In this document: piece after piece, positions 21,550 through 31,227 of the stretch
How positions within the stretch are numbered: the stretch's first letter is position 1
How the letters are laid out: each line of letters opens with the position of its first letter
Source: Desulfarculus sp.
GTDB lineage: Bacteria > Desulfobacterota > Desulfarculia > Desulfarculales > Desulfarculaceae
Reading direction: 5' to 3'
Assembly: GCA_003605055.1 (NCBI GenBank)
Contig: QZKP01000026.1
Span: 1 to 59,815, forward strand
DNA: 59,815 bases
Notes under the pieces: model-generated
Told to the model about the DNA's origin: nothing
Database searches by the model: none
What the model saw: the letters and a program-made list of their open reading frames with translations, nothing else
Made by a program: the position numbers and the translations under genes

Positions 21550-22790
21550 GCGCTCTCTCCCCGGGGCCGCAGGCTCCAGTCATGGGGCGGGCGGTAGATG
21601 CCCACGTCGCCGTCGGGACCGCCGCGCACCGCAAAGGACGCCACCTGCACCAGGTAGTCGTAGTCGCGGCCCTCGGAGGAGGTGACGGCCACGTCCAAGA
21701 GATAGGTGCCGGGCACCAAATCCAGGCGCTGGGCCGTGAAACGCACCGTGCCCCGCTGGGGCACCGGCCCCAAGGAGGCCTGGTCCACGTGGGTGTTGCA
21801 GCCGTAGCACAGCACCCCGGCCGAGTTCTTGATGCCTATGCCGAAGGCCGGGGCCTCGGCCGGCTGGTTGACCACGTAGTCCATCTCGATGCACAGGGGC
21901 CCGCCCGAGGCGAACACGACGTGGGGCTGGCCGCCGCCGTCCAAAAGGCGCACGGCCACGATCTCCACCTCGCCCTGGCCCCAGCGGTCGGCGGCGGCTA
22001 GCTCGCCGCGGGAGGCGGCCCGGCGGCCCACCTCGTCCTCGCGCCTGGCCACTACCTGGCGGTAGGCGTCGATGACCCGCGCCGGCTCGCCGCGGGCGGC
22101 CACCACCCCGCCGTCCAGCCAGACCACCTCGTCGGCGAACTTCTTGACCGCGCTCAGGTCGTGGGAGACCAGGCAGATGGTCTTGCCGGCCCGCTTGAAC
22201 TCGTTGAGTTTGTCCTCGCACTTGTGGCTGAAGGCCTCGTCGCCCACGGCCAGCACCTCGTCCACCAACAGCACGTCCGGGTCCACGTTCACCGCCACCG
22301 AGAAGCCCAGGCGCACGTACATGCCCGAGCTGTAGGTGCGCACCGGGGCCTCGATGAACTGGCCCAGGCCGGCGTACTCCACGATCTGCTCGAAGCGCCG
22401 GTTGATCTCCTTCTTGCTCAGGCCCAGGATGGTGCCGTTGAGGAACACGTTCTCCCGGCCGGAGAACTCGGGGTGGAAGCCGGCCCCCAGTTCGATGAGG
22501 CTGCTCATCCGGCCCTGCACGCTGACCTGGCCCGCGTCGGGCTTGTAGATGCCGGCCAGGATCTTGAGCAGGGTGGACTTGCCCGAGCCGTTCTCGCCGA
22601 TGACGGCCAGGGTGCGGCCGGGCCCCACGGCCAGGTCTATGCCGTCCAGCACGGTGAGCAGGTCCGCGGCGCGGTCGCGCCGGAAGGGCCGCAGCAAGAG
22701 CGACTTCCAGGTGGTGTAGTCGCTCTTGAGTAGCTCGCGGCGGAAGCGCTTGACCAGGCCCGCCACCTCTATGGCCAGGGGTTGATTCAT
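21546..22790 (-). CDS. wzt: Polysaccharide ABC exporter ATPase, Wzt-like with C-terminal glycan-binding domain
   Basis: The 414-residue protein has an ABC ATPase domain with Walker A GENGSGKS (65-72), signature YSSGMYVRLGF and Walker B VLLVDEVLAVGD. A C-terminal beta-sandwich domain (about 265-414) resembles the O-antigen-binding domain of Wzt, which reads the chain terminator before export. The start at ATG 22790 overlaps the permease stop (ATGA). It works with the permease encoded directly upstream. Confidence 0.93.
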   Translation of the reverse strand: MNQPLAIEVAGLVKRFRRELLKSDYTTWKSLLLRPFRRDRAADLLTVLDGIDLAVGPGRTLAVIGENGSGKSTLLKILAGIYKPDAGQVSVQGRMSSLIELGAGFHPEFSGRENVFLNGTILGLSKKEINRRFEQIVEYAGLGQFIEAPVRTYSSGMYVRLGFSVAVNVDPDVLLVDEVLAVGDEAFSHKCEDKLNEFKRAGKTICLVSHDLSAVKKFADEVVWLDGGVVAARGEPARVIDAYRQVVARREDEVGRRAASRGELAAADRWGQGEVEIVAVRLLDGGGQPHVVFASGGPLCIEMDYVVNQPAEAPAFGIGIKNSAGVLCYGCNTHVDQASLGPVPQRGTVRFTAQRLDLVPGTYLLDVAVTSSEGRDYDYLVQVASFAVRGGPDGDVGIYRPPHDWSLRPRGESA

Positions 22791-23569
22791 ATCTTTTCGG
22801 CGAAGTACTCCTTGTAGTGCTCGAAGATTACCACGGCCGCCAACAGCAGCACCACCGACCCCAGGGCCAGCAGCCCCAGCAGGTCCCAGCGCGGCCAGCG
22901 CCCCCAGAAGAACAGGTCCTGATAGCTCAGGGCGAACACGGCCGCGGGGTTGAGATAGACCAGGGTCCGCCACTTCTCGGGCACCTGGCTCAGGGGGTAG
23001 AGGATGGGCGTGACGAAGAACCACAGGGTCAGGAAGTTGCCCAGGATGTGCCGGGTGTCGCGCATGAAGACGTTGGCCGTGCTTAAGAGCAGGGCCAGGG
23101 CGTAGGTGAACAGGATGTGCACCGCGGCCACCGGGAAGAAGGCCAGGAGCTTGGGGGTGAGGGCCACGCCCCAGCCCAGCAGAAAGGCGAACAGGATGGG
23201 CAGGCTGAGCAGGTAGTTCACGAAGGCGGCCAGCACCTTGACCGCGGGCAGCACCTGCAGGGGGAAGAGCACCTTGGTCACCAGGCTGCCGCCGTCGGTG
23301 ATGGCCCCGGCGCCCTCGTTGAGCGAGCCGGAGAAGAAGACCCAGGGCAAGAGCCCGCAGAACATGAACACCGCGTAGTTGTCCATCTGGATGCGGAAGT
23401 ACACCGAGAACACCAGGGCGTACACGCACAGCAGGAGCAGGGGGTTCAGGAAGGTCCACAGGAAGCCCAGCACCGAGCCCCGGTAGCGGCCCTTGAGCTC
23501 GCGGCTGATCAGGGCGCTCAAGAGCCCGTGGTGCTTGGCCAGCTCGGTCAGGTGGCGTTGCAGCAGCAT
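22787..23569 (-). CDS. wzm: Polysaccharide ABC exporter permease, Wzm-like
   Basis: The 260-residue ABC-2 permease begins MLLQRHLTELAKHHGLLSALISRELKGRYRGSVLGFLW, a typical cytoplasmic amphipathic start, and has about six membrane helices. ATG 23569 is chosen because AGGGAGG lies just upstream and the product has normal family length. It forms a transporter with the adjacent ATPase to move lipid-linked polysaccharide across the inner membrane. Confidence 0.93.
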   Translation of the reverse strand: MLLQRHLTELAKHHGLLSALISRELKGRYRGSVLGFLWTFLNPLLLLCVYALVFSVYFRIQMDNYAVFMFCGLLPWVFFSGSLNEGAGAITDGGSLVTKVLFPLQVLPAVKVLAAFVNYLLSLPILFAFLLGWGVALTPKLLAFFPVAAVHILFTYALALLLSTANVFMRDTRHILGNFLTLWFFVTPILYPLSQVPEKWRTLVYLNPAAVFALSYQDLFFWGRWPRWDLLGLLALGSVVLLLAAVVIFEHYKEYFAEKI

Positions 23570-23577
23570 GGGCCTCC

Positions 23578-24975
23578 CTAATAGGCGTGGGGGTGGATCA
23601 GCCCCCGGAAGGGGGTGAGCAGCATGATCTTCAGGTCCAGGCCCAGGGACCAGTTCTCTATATAGTACAGATCGTGCTCGATGCGCTTGGTCAGATCGGT
23701 GTTGCCCCGCCAGCCGTTGATCTGGGCCCAGCCGGTGATGCCGGCCTTCATCATGTGCCGCAGCATGTAGCCCGGCACCCGCCGGCGGAACTCGGTGATC
23801 AGCTCCGGCCGCTCGGGCCGCGGCCCCACCAGGCTCATTTCCCCGCGCAGCACGTTGGCCAACTGGGGCAGCTCGTCCAGGCTGGCCCGCCGCAAGACGG
23901 CCCCCAGCCGGGTGCGGCGGGGGTCGTCGGCCGAGGCCCACACCGGCCCGGTCTGCGCCTCGGCGTCCGGGCGCATGGTGCGGAACTTGAGCATGTCGAA
24001 CACGCGGCCGTCCAGGCCCATGCGCGGCTGGCGGTAGAGCACCGGCCCCGGCGAGGACAGCTTCACCGCCAGGGCGATGACCACTAGCAGCGGCGAGAGC
24101 ACGGCCAGGCCCAGGGCCGCGCCGGCCACGTCCATGATGCGCTTGAGCACCCGCGGCCAGCCCTCCAGGGGGCGCGAGCGCAGGCCGATGATGGGCATGC
24201 CCTCGAACTCCTCCACCGTGGCGCGCAGGCTCATGAAGCGGTAGAGGTCGGGCACGATGCGCACGTCCACCATCTCGTCGCCCAGGCTGGCCAGAATCTC
24301 GGGCAGGCGCTCGTGGGCGCTCAGGGGCAGGGCGATGAGCACCACCTGTATCTGCTCCGCGGCCAGCACCTGGGCCATCTGGCCGAAGTGGCCCAGGACC
24401 GGCACGCCCTCCAGGCTGGCTCCCACCTTGTCCGTGCTGCTGGCCAGGAAGCCCACCAAGTTCAGGCCCAGCAGGAGGTTCTTTTTGATGTTGGCCGCCA
24501 CCTGCCGCCCCAGATCCTGGGCCCCCACGATCAACACGCGCTCTCCGGCGCTCTGGCGGTAGACGCGCCGCCAGATCAGGCGCAGCACCGGCCGGTAGGC
24601 CAACAAAGCCAGGGTCAGGAGCAGGTAGAAGTGCAGGAACACCAGGCGGGAGAAGTCGTAGGGCCGCAGGAACCAAGTGAAGGTGACCGCCACCACCACG
24701 CCGATGGTGACGGCCCTGAGCACCGGCCACCAGGCCCGGCTGGTTCCGGCCCAGGGGCGGTGGTAAAGGCCGCTGACCTGCAGCACCACCGCGAACACGG
24801 CCAGCACCAACAAGAGCATCATTACATAGAGGCTGAGCGGCGGGATGCCCTTGGTCACCGGCACGATGGGCAGATAAAAGCGCAGGCCGTAGGCGGCGAA
24901 CCAACAGATCGCCACCAGGGCCAGGTCGCCCAGGTACAGGATGGAGCGGAAAAACTTAAGGCGTTGCTGGAACAT
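23578..24975 (-). CDS. Undecaprenyl-phosphate sugar phosphotransferase (WcaJ/WbaP family)
   Basis: The 465-residue polyisoprenyl-phosphate hexose-1-phosphate transferase starts lipid-linked glycan synthesis. It has four or five N-terminal membrane helices (to about 130), a soluble Rossmann-like middle and a C-terminal catalytic domain. The catalytic domain has [61 protein letters not shown] and [13 protein letters not shown]. It is first in the operon, so it probably commits the pathway. The first sugar cannot be assigned. Confidence 0.94.
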   Translation of the reverse strand: MFQQRLKFFRSILYLGDLALVAICWFAAYGLRFYLPIVPVTKGIPPLSLYVMMLLLVLAVFAVVLQVSGLYHRPWAGTSRAWWPVLRAVTIGVVVAVTFTWFLRPYDFSRLVFLHFYLLLTLALLAYRPVLRLIWRRVYRQSAGERVLIVGAQDLGRQVAANIKKNLLLGLNLVGFLASSTDKVGASLEGVPVLGHFGQMAQVLAAEQIQVVLIALPLSAHERLPEILASLGDEMVDVRIVPDLYRFMSLRATVEEFEGMPIIGLRSRPLEGWPRVLKRIMDVAGAALGLAVLSPLLVVIALAVKLSSPGPVLYRQPRMGLDGRVFDMLKFRTMRPDAEAQTGPVWASADDPRRTRLGAVLRRASLDELPQLANVLRGEMSLVGPRPERPELITEFRRRVPGYMLRHMMKAGITGWAQINGWRGNTDLTKRIEHDLYYIENWSLGLDLKIMLLTPFRGLIHPHAY

Positions 24976-25044
24976 GCCTAGGACCGCCCGCCCTCGCTGA
25001 GGGCCACCCCCTTAAGGCCGGCCGGACAGGTCAAGTGCGCGAGG

Positions 25045-25407
25045 TTAAAGACCGCGGGCCTTCTCGTTGGCCTCTTGACGCTTTTTGCAATCGATGCAAA
25101 GCGTGGTGACGGGCCGGGCCTTGAGGCGCTTTTCACTGATATCCTCGCCGCACGACTCGCAGATGCCGTAGCTGCCGTCCTCGATGCGTTCCATGGCCTC
25201 GCGGATCTTGCTGATGAGCTTGCGCTCCCGGTCGCGGATGCGCAACAAAAAGTTGCGGTCCGACTCCATAGCCGCCCGGTCGGTGGGGTCGGGAAAGTTT
25301 TCCTTGCTATCGGTCATACCCGCCACGGTGCGCTCGGCTTCCTTGAGTAGATCGTCCAGCTTCTCCTGCAGGAGCTTGCGGAAGAATTCGAGCCTTTTCT
25401 CATCCAT
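25045..25407 (-). CDS. dksA: RNA polymerase-binding transcription factor DksA
   Basis: The 120-residue protein matches DksA closely. The coiled-coil tip carries the DPTDRA acidic pair, RDRERKLISKI follows, and the C-terminal zinc finger has C83, C86, C104 and C107 (CESC and CIDC). DksA enters the RNA polymerase secondary channel and with ppGpp resets rRNA and stress transcription. A good sigma70 promoter lies upstream at 25447-25475, and AGGAGAGG precedes the ATG. Confidence 0.95.
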   Translation of the reverse strand: MDEKRLEFFRKLLQEKLDDLLKEAERTVAGMTDSKENFPDPTDRAAMESDRNFLLRIRDRERKLISKIREAMERIEDGSYGICESCGEDISEKRLKARPVTTLCIDCKKRQEANEKARGL

Positions 25408-25446
25408 GCTTGCCTCTCCTGATCGCGGGCGATGCGATAGCGGATA

Positions 25447-25475
25447 AATCTAGCATGCAGGCGGCGCTGTGTAAA
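25447..25475 (-). promoter_or_regulatory. sigma70-type promoter of dksA
   Basis: On the minus strand TTTACA (25470-25475) and TAGATT (25447-25452) are separated by 17 bases. It lies between the moaC stop and dksA, about 40 bases before the dksA ATG, so dksA can be transcribed independently of the genes upstream. Confidence 0.6.
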
Positions 25476-25487
25476 GGGCCAATTCCC

Positions 25488-25958
25488 TTAGTCTTCTTTC
25501 CTGTAGTGCCCGCTGCGGCCCCCGCTTTTCTCTTCCAGCCACACCCCGCTGATGGCCGCGCCGCGCTCCACGCCCTTGACCATGTCGTACAGGGCCAGGG
25601 CCGCCACCGCCGCCGCGGTCAGCGCCTCCATCTCCACCCCGGTGGGGGCGGTGGTGGCCACGCTGGCCTCGATGAGCACGCCGCTCTCTTCGGGGGTCAG
25701 CTCCACCCGCACCGAGCTCAGCGGCAGGGGGTGGCACAAGGGGATCAGAGCCGGCGTCTGCTTGGCGGCCATGATGCCGGCCAGGCGGGCCACGGCAAAG
25801 GCGTCGCCCTTGGGCAGGCCGCCGCCCACCAGCAGCGCCAGGGTGGCCGGGGAGAGGCTGACGCGGGCCCGGGCCCGGGCCTGGCGCCGGGTGGCGGGCT
25901 TGTCGCCCATGTCCACCATGCGGGCGCTTCCCTTGTCGTCCAGATGGCTCAGGCCCAT
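25488..25958 (-). CDS. moaC: Cyclic pyranopterin monophosphate synthase MoaC
   Basis: The 156-residue enzyme converts the MoaA product into cyclic pyranopterin monophosphate, an early step of molybdenum or tungsten cofactor synthesis. Catalytic K50 (KGDAFAVARLAGI), IPLCHPL (73-79), and D125 and K128 (YDMVK) are all present. It lies 9 bases after dnaJ. No other moa genes are in the window, so its place here is probably only operonic convenience. Confidence 0.95.
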   Translation of the reverse strand: MGLSHLDDKGSARMVDMGDKPATRRQARARARVSLSPATLALLVGGGLPKGDAFAVARLAGIMAAKQTPALIPLCHPLPLSSVRVELTPEESGVLIEASVATTAPTGVEMEALTAAAVAALALYDMVKGVERGAAISGVWLEEKSGGRSGHYRKED

Positions 25959-25967
25959 GGCCGCCCC

Positions 25968-27089
25968 TCACTTACGCTGGAAGAGTTTTTTCTTCTTTTT
26001 CTTTCCGTCCTCGGGGGTCGCCCTGGCTGCGCCTGAGCGCTGGCCCAGGGCCTCCAACTGCTCCAGGATATCCCGCTCTTCCTTGTTCAGCTTGGTCGGG
26101 GTCCGCACCTGGAGCTGCACGTACAGATCGCCCCGCTGGTCGCCGCGCAGGCGGGGCATGCCCCGGCCCTTGAGGCGCAGCACGTCGCCGGTCTGGCTGC
26201 CGGCGGGCAGCTCCAGGGGACGGTCGCCGTCCACCAGCGTCTCCACGGTCGCCGTGCGCCCCAGGCAGGCCTGGACCATGCTCACCTCCAGGCGGCGGTA
26301 GAGATCGTCGTCCTGCCGCTCGAAGACCTTGTGCGGCATCTGGTGCACCACCACGTACAGGTCCCCGGGCGGGCCGCCCGCGAAGCCGTCCTCGCCCTCG
26401 CCCCGCATCCGCAGGCGCTGGCCGTGGGCGATGCCCGCGGGCACCTGCACGCTCAGTTCCCTCCCGGCGTAGACCCGGCCGCGGCCCTGGCAGGCCCGGC
26501 AGGGGTCGCTGATCACCCGTCCCTCGCCGCGGCAGTGGGGGCAGGTGGTCACCACCCTGAACAGTCCCTGGGCCCGGGCCACCTGGCCCTGGCCGCCGCA
26601 GGTGCTGCACAGTTGGGGCATGGCGCCGTCCTTCTGGCCGGCGCCGCCGCAGGCGTCGCAGGTCACCTCGCGGCTCACCTCTATGCTGGCGGTGTGGCCC
26701 TGGGCCATCTGTTCCAGGGTCAGCTCCAGGTCGTAGCGCAGGTCCCGGCCCGGCCGCGGCCCCCTGCTGGCCGCCGCGCCGCCGCCGAAGCCGAACAGGT
26801 TCTCGAAGATGTCGGAGAAGGCGCTGAAGATGTCGCCCATGCCCGAAAAGCCGCGGAAGCCGGAGGAGGAGAGCCCCTCGAAGCCGTAGAGGTCGTAGAG
26901 GCGGCGCTTTTCCGGGTCGCGCAGCACCTCGTAGGCCTCGGCCGCCTCCTTGAAACGGTCCTCGGCCTCGGAGTCGCCGGGGTTGCGGTCCGGGTGGTAG
27001 CGCAGCGCCATCCGGCGGTAGGCCTTCTTGATGGTCTCGCCGTCGGCGTGGCGCTCAACCTCGAGTATCTCGTAGTAGCAACGTCTCAT
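25968..27089 (-). CDS. dnaJ: Chaperone protein DnaJ
   Basis: The 373-residue type I Hsp40 has a J domain with the HPD tripeptide in [11 protein letters not shown] (around residue 33), a Gly/Phe-rich segment (about 70-105), and four CxxCxGxG-type zinc repeats ([32 protein letters not shown]). A C-terminal substrate-binding domain follows. It stimulates DnaK ATPase. ATG 27089 is preferred to TTG 27095 because it gives the usual start before CYYEILEV. No dnaK or grpE is adjacent. Confidence 0.95.
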   Translation of the reverse strand: MRRCYYEILEVERHADGETIKKAYRRMALRYHPDRNPGDSEAEDRFKEAAEAYEVLRDPEKRRLYDLYGFEGLSSSGFRGFSGMGDIFSAFSDIFENLFGFGGGAAASRGPRPGRDLRYDLELTLEQMAQGHTASIEVSREVTCDACGGAGQKDGAMPQLCSTCGGQGQVARAQGLFRVVTTCPHCRGEGRVISDPCRACQGRGRVYAGRELSVQVPAGIAHGQRLRMRGEGEDGFAGGPPGDLYVVVHQMPHKVFERQDDDLYRRLEVSMVQACLGRTATVETLVDGDRPLELPAGSQTGDVLRLKGRGMPRLRGDQRGDLYVQLQVRTPTKLNKEERDILEQLEALGQRSGAARATPEDGKKKKKKLFQRK

Positions 27090-27116
27090 GGTCAAGGTTG
27101 GATCTAGGCCCCGCGG

Positions 27117-27461
27117 TTACTGCTCGTCCGTCTCTTCGGCCTCGGAGTCGTCCTCGTCCTCGCCCGCGGCGGCCCGGGCCTGGGCGGCCTGGGCCGCCTC
27201 CATGGCCTGCTGGGCCTGGGCCAGGCGCTCGCGCTCGCGGGCCTCGGCCTCGGCGCGCTCCTGGGCGGCCTCCTCGGCGCTCACCGGATATACGTTGCCC
27301 GCGGCGATCTCGCGCAGGGCCACCACCACCTCCTTGTTCTTGCTGGCCAGGTGGGGCGGGGCGCCCTCGCGGAGCTGGCGCACGCGCTTGGCCGTCAGAT
27401 GGACCAGGGAGAAGCGATTGGGCACCTGCCGGAGGCAGTCTTCCACGGTAACTCGGGCCAT
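27117..27461 (-). CDS. rpoZ: RNA polymerase omega subunit with acidic C-terminal tail
   Basis: The protein has 114 residues. The first 60 ([20 protein letters not shown] through [12 protein letters not shown]) match omega, which wraps the beta-prime C terminus. The remainder is an Ala/Glu-rich helical tail ending in a run of Asp and Glu, longer than the shortest omega proteins. It is 12 bases after the DUF4340 gene and 27 before dnaJ. In other bacteria rpoZ is usually beside gmk and spoT, so this context is unusual. Confidence 0.93.
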   Translation of the reverse strand: MARVTVEDCLRQVPNRFSLVHLTAKRVRQLREGAPPHLASKNKEVVVALREIAAGNVYPVSAEEAAQERAEAEARERERLAQAQQAMEAAQAAQARAAAGEDEDDSEAEETDEQ

Positions 27462-27473
27462 GTTACTTATCCT

Positions 27474-28859
27474 TTATTTCTTGCCTTCAGGGGGCTTGCC
27501 CGGCGCCGGCGGCGCCGGGGGCAAGCCCTTTAGTAAGTCGGTCTTGACGCCATAGACGCGCTCGTCGCCGGCGACTTGCACGGCCAGCAGGCCGCTCACC
27601 GGGTCCACCGCTCCCAGCTTGAGCGCCATCTGGCTGGTCTTGGCCTGTGGCTTTTTGTCCGCGGCCTGTATGGTCAAGGTAATCACCGCCTGGGGTTTGT
27701 CCAGTCCCAGCAGGTTGCCTTTGCCCAAAATTTTCTGCCACTTGATCTCGCCCAGGGACCAGATGAGGCTGGAGACGCTCTCCCCGCTCCGGGCGTCGCC
27801 GGGCGGCTGGCTGCGCAGCCAGCCGCCCTTGTCCCGGGCGAACTTCAGGGTCTGGGCGCCCCGCTGCAGGCTCAGGGCCGTGGCCTGGTCCCTCTGGAAG
27901 CGCAGCAGGCGCCGCTGCTGGAGCTGGAAGGCCGTCACCGCCCGCAGGGGATCCAGGCTGGCGCTCTTGATCAACAGGACCGGCCCGCCGGCCAGGCGGC
28001 GCAGGTAGGTCTCGTCGCGTTCTTTGACCTTGCCGCCCAAGACCAGGCCCTTGCGCCCGCCGCCGGCCAGGCCCAGGACCACCTTGCCGCTGGGCGGCTC
28101 CAGGCCCATGCGCTGGGGCAGGATGCCCTCGTCCAGGATGTCCACCGCGCGCAGGCCGTGCAGCTTGAGCAGCAGGTCCTCCACCTCCTCGCTGTCGGCC
28201 TCGCCGCCGTCGGCCAGCCGCCAGAGGGGATCGGCCCCGCCCCGCACCCGCTTGAGGGCGAGATTCGTCTTGCCCACGGCCAGCTCCAGGCTCTCCACCT
28301 GGCTGAGCACGAAATCCAGGGCCCTTTTGTCGCGCAGGTCCAGCGCCGTGCGGTTGACCGCTTCAAACAGGGCCGGGCTGAGCATCCAGACCTGGTCGGC
28401 CCCGGGCGCGCTGGCGTAGGCGAACTCCTTGTTGGGGCTCAGCTCGCCCAGCCAGAGCACCGCCTTGCTGCCGCTGCGGTCGGTCAAGACCAGCTTGAGG
28501 ATGGGCGGCAGCAGGCCGAACTGCTTGAGGCTGCCCGGGTCCTGTATGCGGCGCTGTATCTTGCCCTCCACCACCGCGCTGAGCAACTGGCCCACCATGG
28601 CGCCGTCGGCCGGGTAGCGCACCGGGGTGACCATCTCCCAGCCGTGCTGCTTGTCCCGGCGCTCGATGCGGATGGTCTTGGGCGTGGCCACCCCGCTGAG
28701 CTCCAGGCTCTGCACGCCCAGCGGGTCGCTGAGGTTTACCAAGCGGTTGTGCTGGGCGGTGGTTTTTTCGGCGCGGTTATCCAGGGCGTCGCTTATGAAG
28801 TAAAGGGAGACGGCCGCCGCCAGGAAGATCAGCCAGATTATGAGACGGCGCGGGGTCAT
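27474..28859 (-). CDS. DUF4340 protein associated with Gld-type ABC transporter
   Basis: The 461-residue protein has one N-terminal membrane anchor (residues about 6-22, LIIWLIFLAAAVSLYFI). A periplasmic region carries repeated VxSLELxG and FGL-type strands typical of DUF4340. Such proteins are encoded next to GldG-like genes in many bacteria, and their function is unknown. The start at ATG 28859 overlaps the stop of the GldG-like gene (ATGA), so an upstream in-frame start is not needed. Confidence 0.88.
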   Translation of the reverse strand: MTPRRLIIWLIFLAAAVSLYFISDALDNRAEKTTAQHNRLVNLSDPLGVQSLELSGVATPKTIRIERRDKQHGWEMVTPVRYPADGAMVGQLLSAVVEGKIQRRIQDPGSLKQFGLLPPILKLVLTDRSGSKAVLWLGELSPNKEFAYASAPGADQVWMLSPALFEAVNRTALDLRDKRALDFVLSQVESLELAVGKTNLALKRVRGGADPLWRLADGGEADSEEVEDLLLKLHGLRAVDILDEGILPQRMGLEPPSGKVVLGLAGGGRKGLVLGGKVKERDETYLRRLAGGPVLLIKSASLDPLRAVTAFQLQQRRLLRFQRDQATALSLQRGAQTLKFARDKGGWLRSQPPGDARSGESVSSLIWSLGEIKWQKILGKGNLLGLDKPQAVITLTIQAADKKPQAKTSQMALKLGAVDPVSGLLAVQVAGDERVYGVKTDLLKGLPPAPPAPGKPPEGKK

Positions 28860-30472
28860 AGGCTGCGGCGCCTCCGGATGACCACGATGGTCCCCAACAC
28901 CGCCAGGGCCAGGGGCCACACCACCACCGGCAGCCAGAAGGCCAGGGCCGCCTGGGTGGGCTGCAGCATCAGCGGCTGGTTGGTCCTTTGGCGGGCCCGG
29001 ATGGACACCAGGTCCTCTTCCTCGGCCAGCCAGGAAACGCTATTCAGGGCCAGGTCCCGGTTGCCCATCAGGTCCAGGAAGGAGTTGTTGGCGAACTCGG
29101 TGTCCCCGTACACCACCAGGCGGCCCCTGGCCGGGGGCTTGTCCGCCGGCGCGCCCTTGGCGGCCGGGCCGGTCAGAGTCACCACCACCCCCAGGCTCAG
29201 GGGGCCGCGCTTGTCCTGGGGCCCGGGCTTGAGCTCGATGGTCTGCTGCTGGCCGGTCTGCTTCTCGCGCACGGCCAGCTCCTCGTACTTCTTGATGAAC
29301 GCCTTGTAGTCCGTGGCCCAGGAGGCGCTGCTGGTCTTGACCAGCTCGATACCAGTCAGGCCCTGGGGCAGCTTGGCCTGCAGGGACACCGAGCGGGCCT
29401 CGGGGAAGAAGCAGAACACGCCCTCCAGGGGCTGGGTGATCTCGTGGAAGCCGTACTGCACGGCCACCGGCACCAGGGGGCTCATGTTGGCCAGGGTGGC
29501 GGCGTTGTCCAGCACCAGATCCTCGGCCAGCACCACCCCGCGCTGGGCCAGCCAATCCTTGAGCCCGGCGTCGCGGTCCGGGTTGAGCAGCACCAGCAGG
29601 CCGCCGCCCTGGTTCAGGTAGGCGGCCAGGCGCTCCTTCTCCTGGCCCAGCAGCGGCTTGCGCGGCCCGGCGATGATCACCAGCGAGGCGTCCGGCGGCA
29701 CCTGTTTGCTGGTGGCCAGCAGCAGGCTCTTGACCTTGTAGTTGTTCTGCTCGATGGCCTTCTTGAACTGGCTCAGGTCCTCCTTGCCCGCGCCGTCCAG
29801 GGAGGGCTCGCCGTGGCCGCTCAAGAAGTACACGGTCTTGCTGCCCTTGCGGGTCAGGCGGATCAGGGCGTTGGTCAGGGCCTGCTCCTCGGGCAGCGAC
29901 ACCCGCTCCTCTTTCTTGCCCGCCACCAGGACCACGGTGCCGTAGGCGCGCACGTCAAAGCGCTTGGCCATGCCCGGCTCGCGGTCCGGGTCCACGAACT
30001 GGTAGGTGAAGTTGCGGCTGGCATAGGCGTACTTGGCCAGCTCGTCGCCCGCTTCGCGGCGGCCGGCCTGGGTCTCCCGGAAAAAGGCGTAGGCCTTCAC
30101 CGGCGCCCGCAGGCCCTGGAGCACCTTGATGGTCTGGGCGGCCAGGGTGTGCTGCCGGCCCTGGCTCAGGTCCCAGCGCAGGTGGTGGCGGCCGGACAGG
30201 GCCCCCAGGAAGACCACCAGGGCCAGCACCGCCAGGATGGCCGCGCCGCTGCCCAGACCCAGGCGGGCCGAGCGCCGGGAAAAGAACTCCGCCAGCTCCC
30301 GCCGCCCCAGGGCCGCGCCGGCCAGCAGCAACAGCAGGCCGGCGGCCACCACGGCCAGGCCCCACTTGTCGTGCAGCAGGCTCACCGCGTAGTACAGGCC
30401 GCCGATGGCCATGGCCAGCAGGCCCAGCAGGGCCAGGAGCTTAGCCGCGGTCTTGTGTTTTACGCCTTCCAC
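28856..30472 (-). CDS. GldG-like ABC transporter auxiliary membrane protein
   Basis: The 538-residue protein has three N-terminal membrane helices (to about residue 95), a large extracytoplasmic GldG/ABC-transp_aux domain (WDLSQGRQHTLAAQT, TVYFLSGHGEP, GGLLVLLNPD), and one C-terminal helix followed by a basic end. It likely couples to the ATPase and permease encoded just upstream; the cargo is unknown. The GTG start at 30472 overlaps the permease gene by 13 bases. Confidence 0.9.
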   Translation of the reverse strand: MEGVKHKTAAKLLALLGLLAMAIGGLYYAVSLLHDKWGLAVVAAGLLLLLAGAALGRRELAEFFSRRSARLGLGSGAAILAVLALVVFLGALSGRHHLRWDLSQGRQHTLAAQTIKVLQGLRAPVKAYAFFRETQAGRREAGDELAKYAYASRNFTYQFVDPDREPGMAKRFDVRAYGTVVLVAGKKEERVSLPEEQALTNALIRLTRKGSKTVYFLSGHGEPSLDGAGKEDLSQFKKAIEQNNYKVKSLLLATSKQVPPDASLVIIAGPRKPLLGQEKERLAAYLNQGGGLLVLLNPDRDAGLKDWLAQRGVVLAEDLVLDNAATLANMSPLVPVAVQYGFHEITQPLEGVFCFFPEARSVSLQAKLPQGLTGIELVKTSSASWATDYKAFIKKYEELAVREKQTGQQQTIELKPGPQDKRGPLSLGVVVTLTGPAAKGAPADKPPARGRLVVYGDTEFANNSFLDLMGNRDLALNSVSWLAEEEDLVSIRARQRTNQPLMLQPTQAALAFWLPVVVWPLALAVLGTIVVIRRRRSL

Positions 30473-31227
30473 CGCTTGGCCTCCAGGGTCCGGATGCTCA
30501 AGAACAGGAAAAATCCTATGAACAAAACGAAGTAGGCCAGATCGGCCGTATCGATCAGGCCCTTGGGGAAGTTCTCAAAGTGGGTGCCCAGGCTGAGCTT
30601 GTTCAGCAAGGGGCCCGCCGTGGGCCCAGCCACGCTGGCCGTCCAGCCCATGGCCCAGGCCAGCAAGAGGGCCGCGAAGCCGGCCACCGCGGCCACTATC
30701 TGGTTGTCGGTGAGCGCGCTGGCCCACAGGCCAAGGGAGATAAAGGCGCCGCCCATCAAGAGCAGCCCCAAATAGCCCACGGCCAAGGGGGTCCAGGCCA
30801 GCTTGGCCATGGAGGCCAGCACCGCGAGGTGCAGCCAGGAGGAAACCACCATCAGGGCGAAGAAGGTCCAGGCGGCCAGGAATTTGCCCAGCACCACGCT
30901 CATGTCGCCCAGGGGGTAGGAGAGCAAGAGCTCCATGGTGCCGGTGCGCTTCTCCTCGGCCAGCAGGCGCATGGTCAGCAGCGGGGTGATGAGCATCAGC
31001 ACCACGGTGGTGTTCATCAAAAGCGGCCCCAGCAGATGGTCCTGCAGGTTCATCTGCATCATCATGGGGTTTTGCATCATCTGCAGGCTGGCCAGGGCGT
31101 AAAAGGCCACCCCCGAGTAGAAGAAGTAACCGGTCAGGGCCAGAAAGCCCACCAGCAGCACATAGGCGATGGGCGAGTAGAAGTAAGCGGTCAGCTCGCG
31201 CAGGTATATGGTCTTGAGCGCCCTCAT
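30460..31227 (-). CDS. ABC-2 family permease, GldF-like
   Basis: The 255-residue protein has six membrane helices. It begins MRALKTIYLRELTAYFYSPIAYVLL and includes MRLLAEEKRTGTMELLLSYPL, the coupling-helix sequence of ABC-2 and GldF-type permeases. Its ATG overlaps the ATPase stop (ATGA). With the ATPase and the GldG-like protein it forms a three-part transporter. A gliding role is not implied: the same gene set occurs in many non-gliding bacteria. Confidence 0.92.
   Translation of the reverse strand: MRALKTIYLRELTAYFYSPIAYVLLVGFLALTGYFFYSGVAFYALASLQMMQNPMMMQMNLQDHLLGPLLMNTTVVLMLITPLLTMRLLAEEKRTGTMELLLSYPLGDMSVVLGKFLAAWTFFALMVVSSWLHLAVLASMAKLAWTPLAVGYLGLLLMGGAFISLGLWASALTDNQIVAAVAGFAALLLAWAMGWTASVAGPTAGPLLNKLSLGTHFENFPKGLIDTADLAYFVLFIGFFLFLSIRTLEAKRWKA

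Noticed and set aside
18877..21597. Very long open frames on the plus strand opposite the glycosyltransferase and methyltransferase genes
   Set aside because: They are shadows caused by high GC; the minus-strand frames carry clear domains and coupled starts, while the plus-strand translations are low-complexity His/Gln/Ala/Gly-rich.
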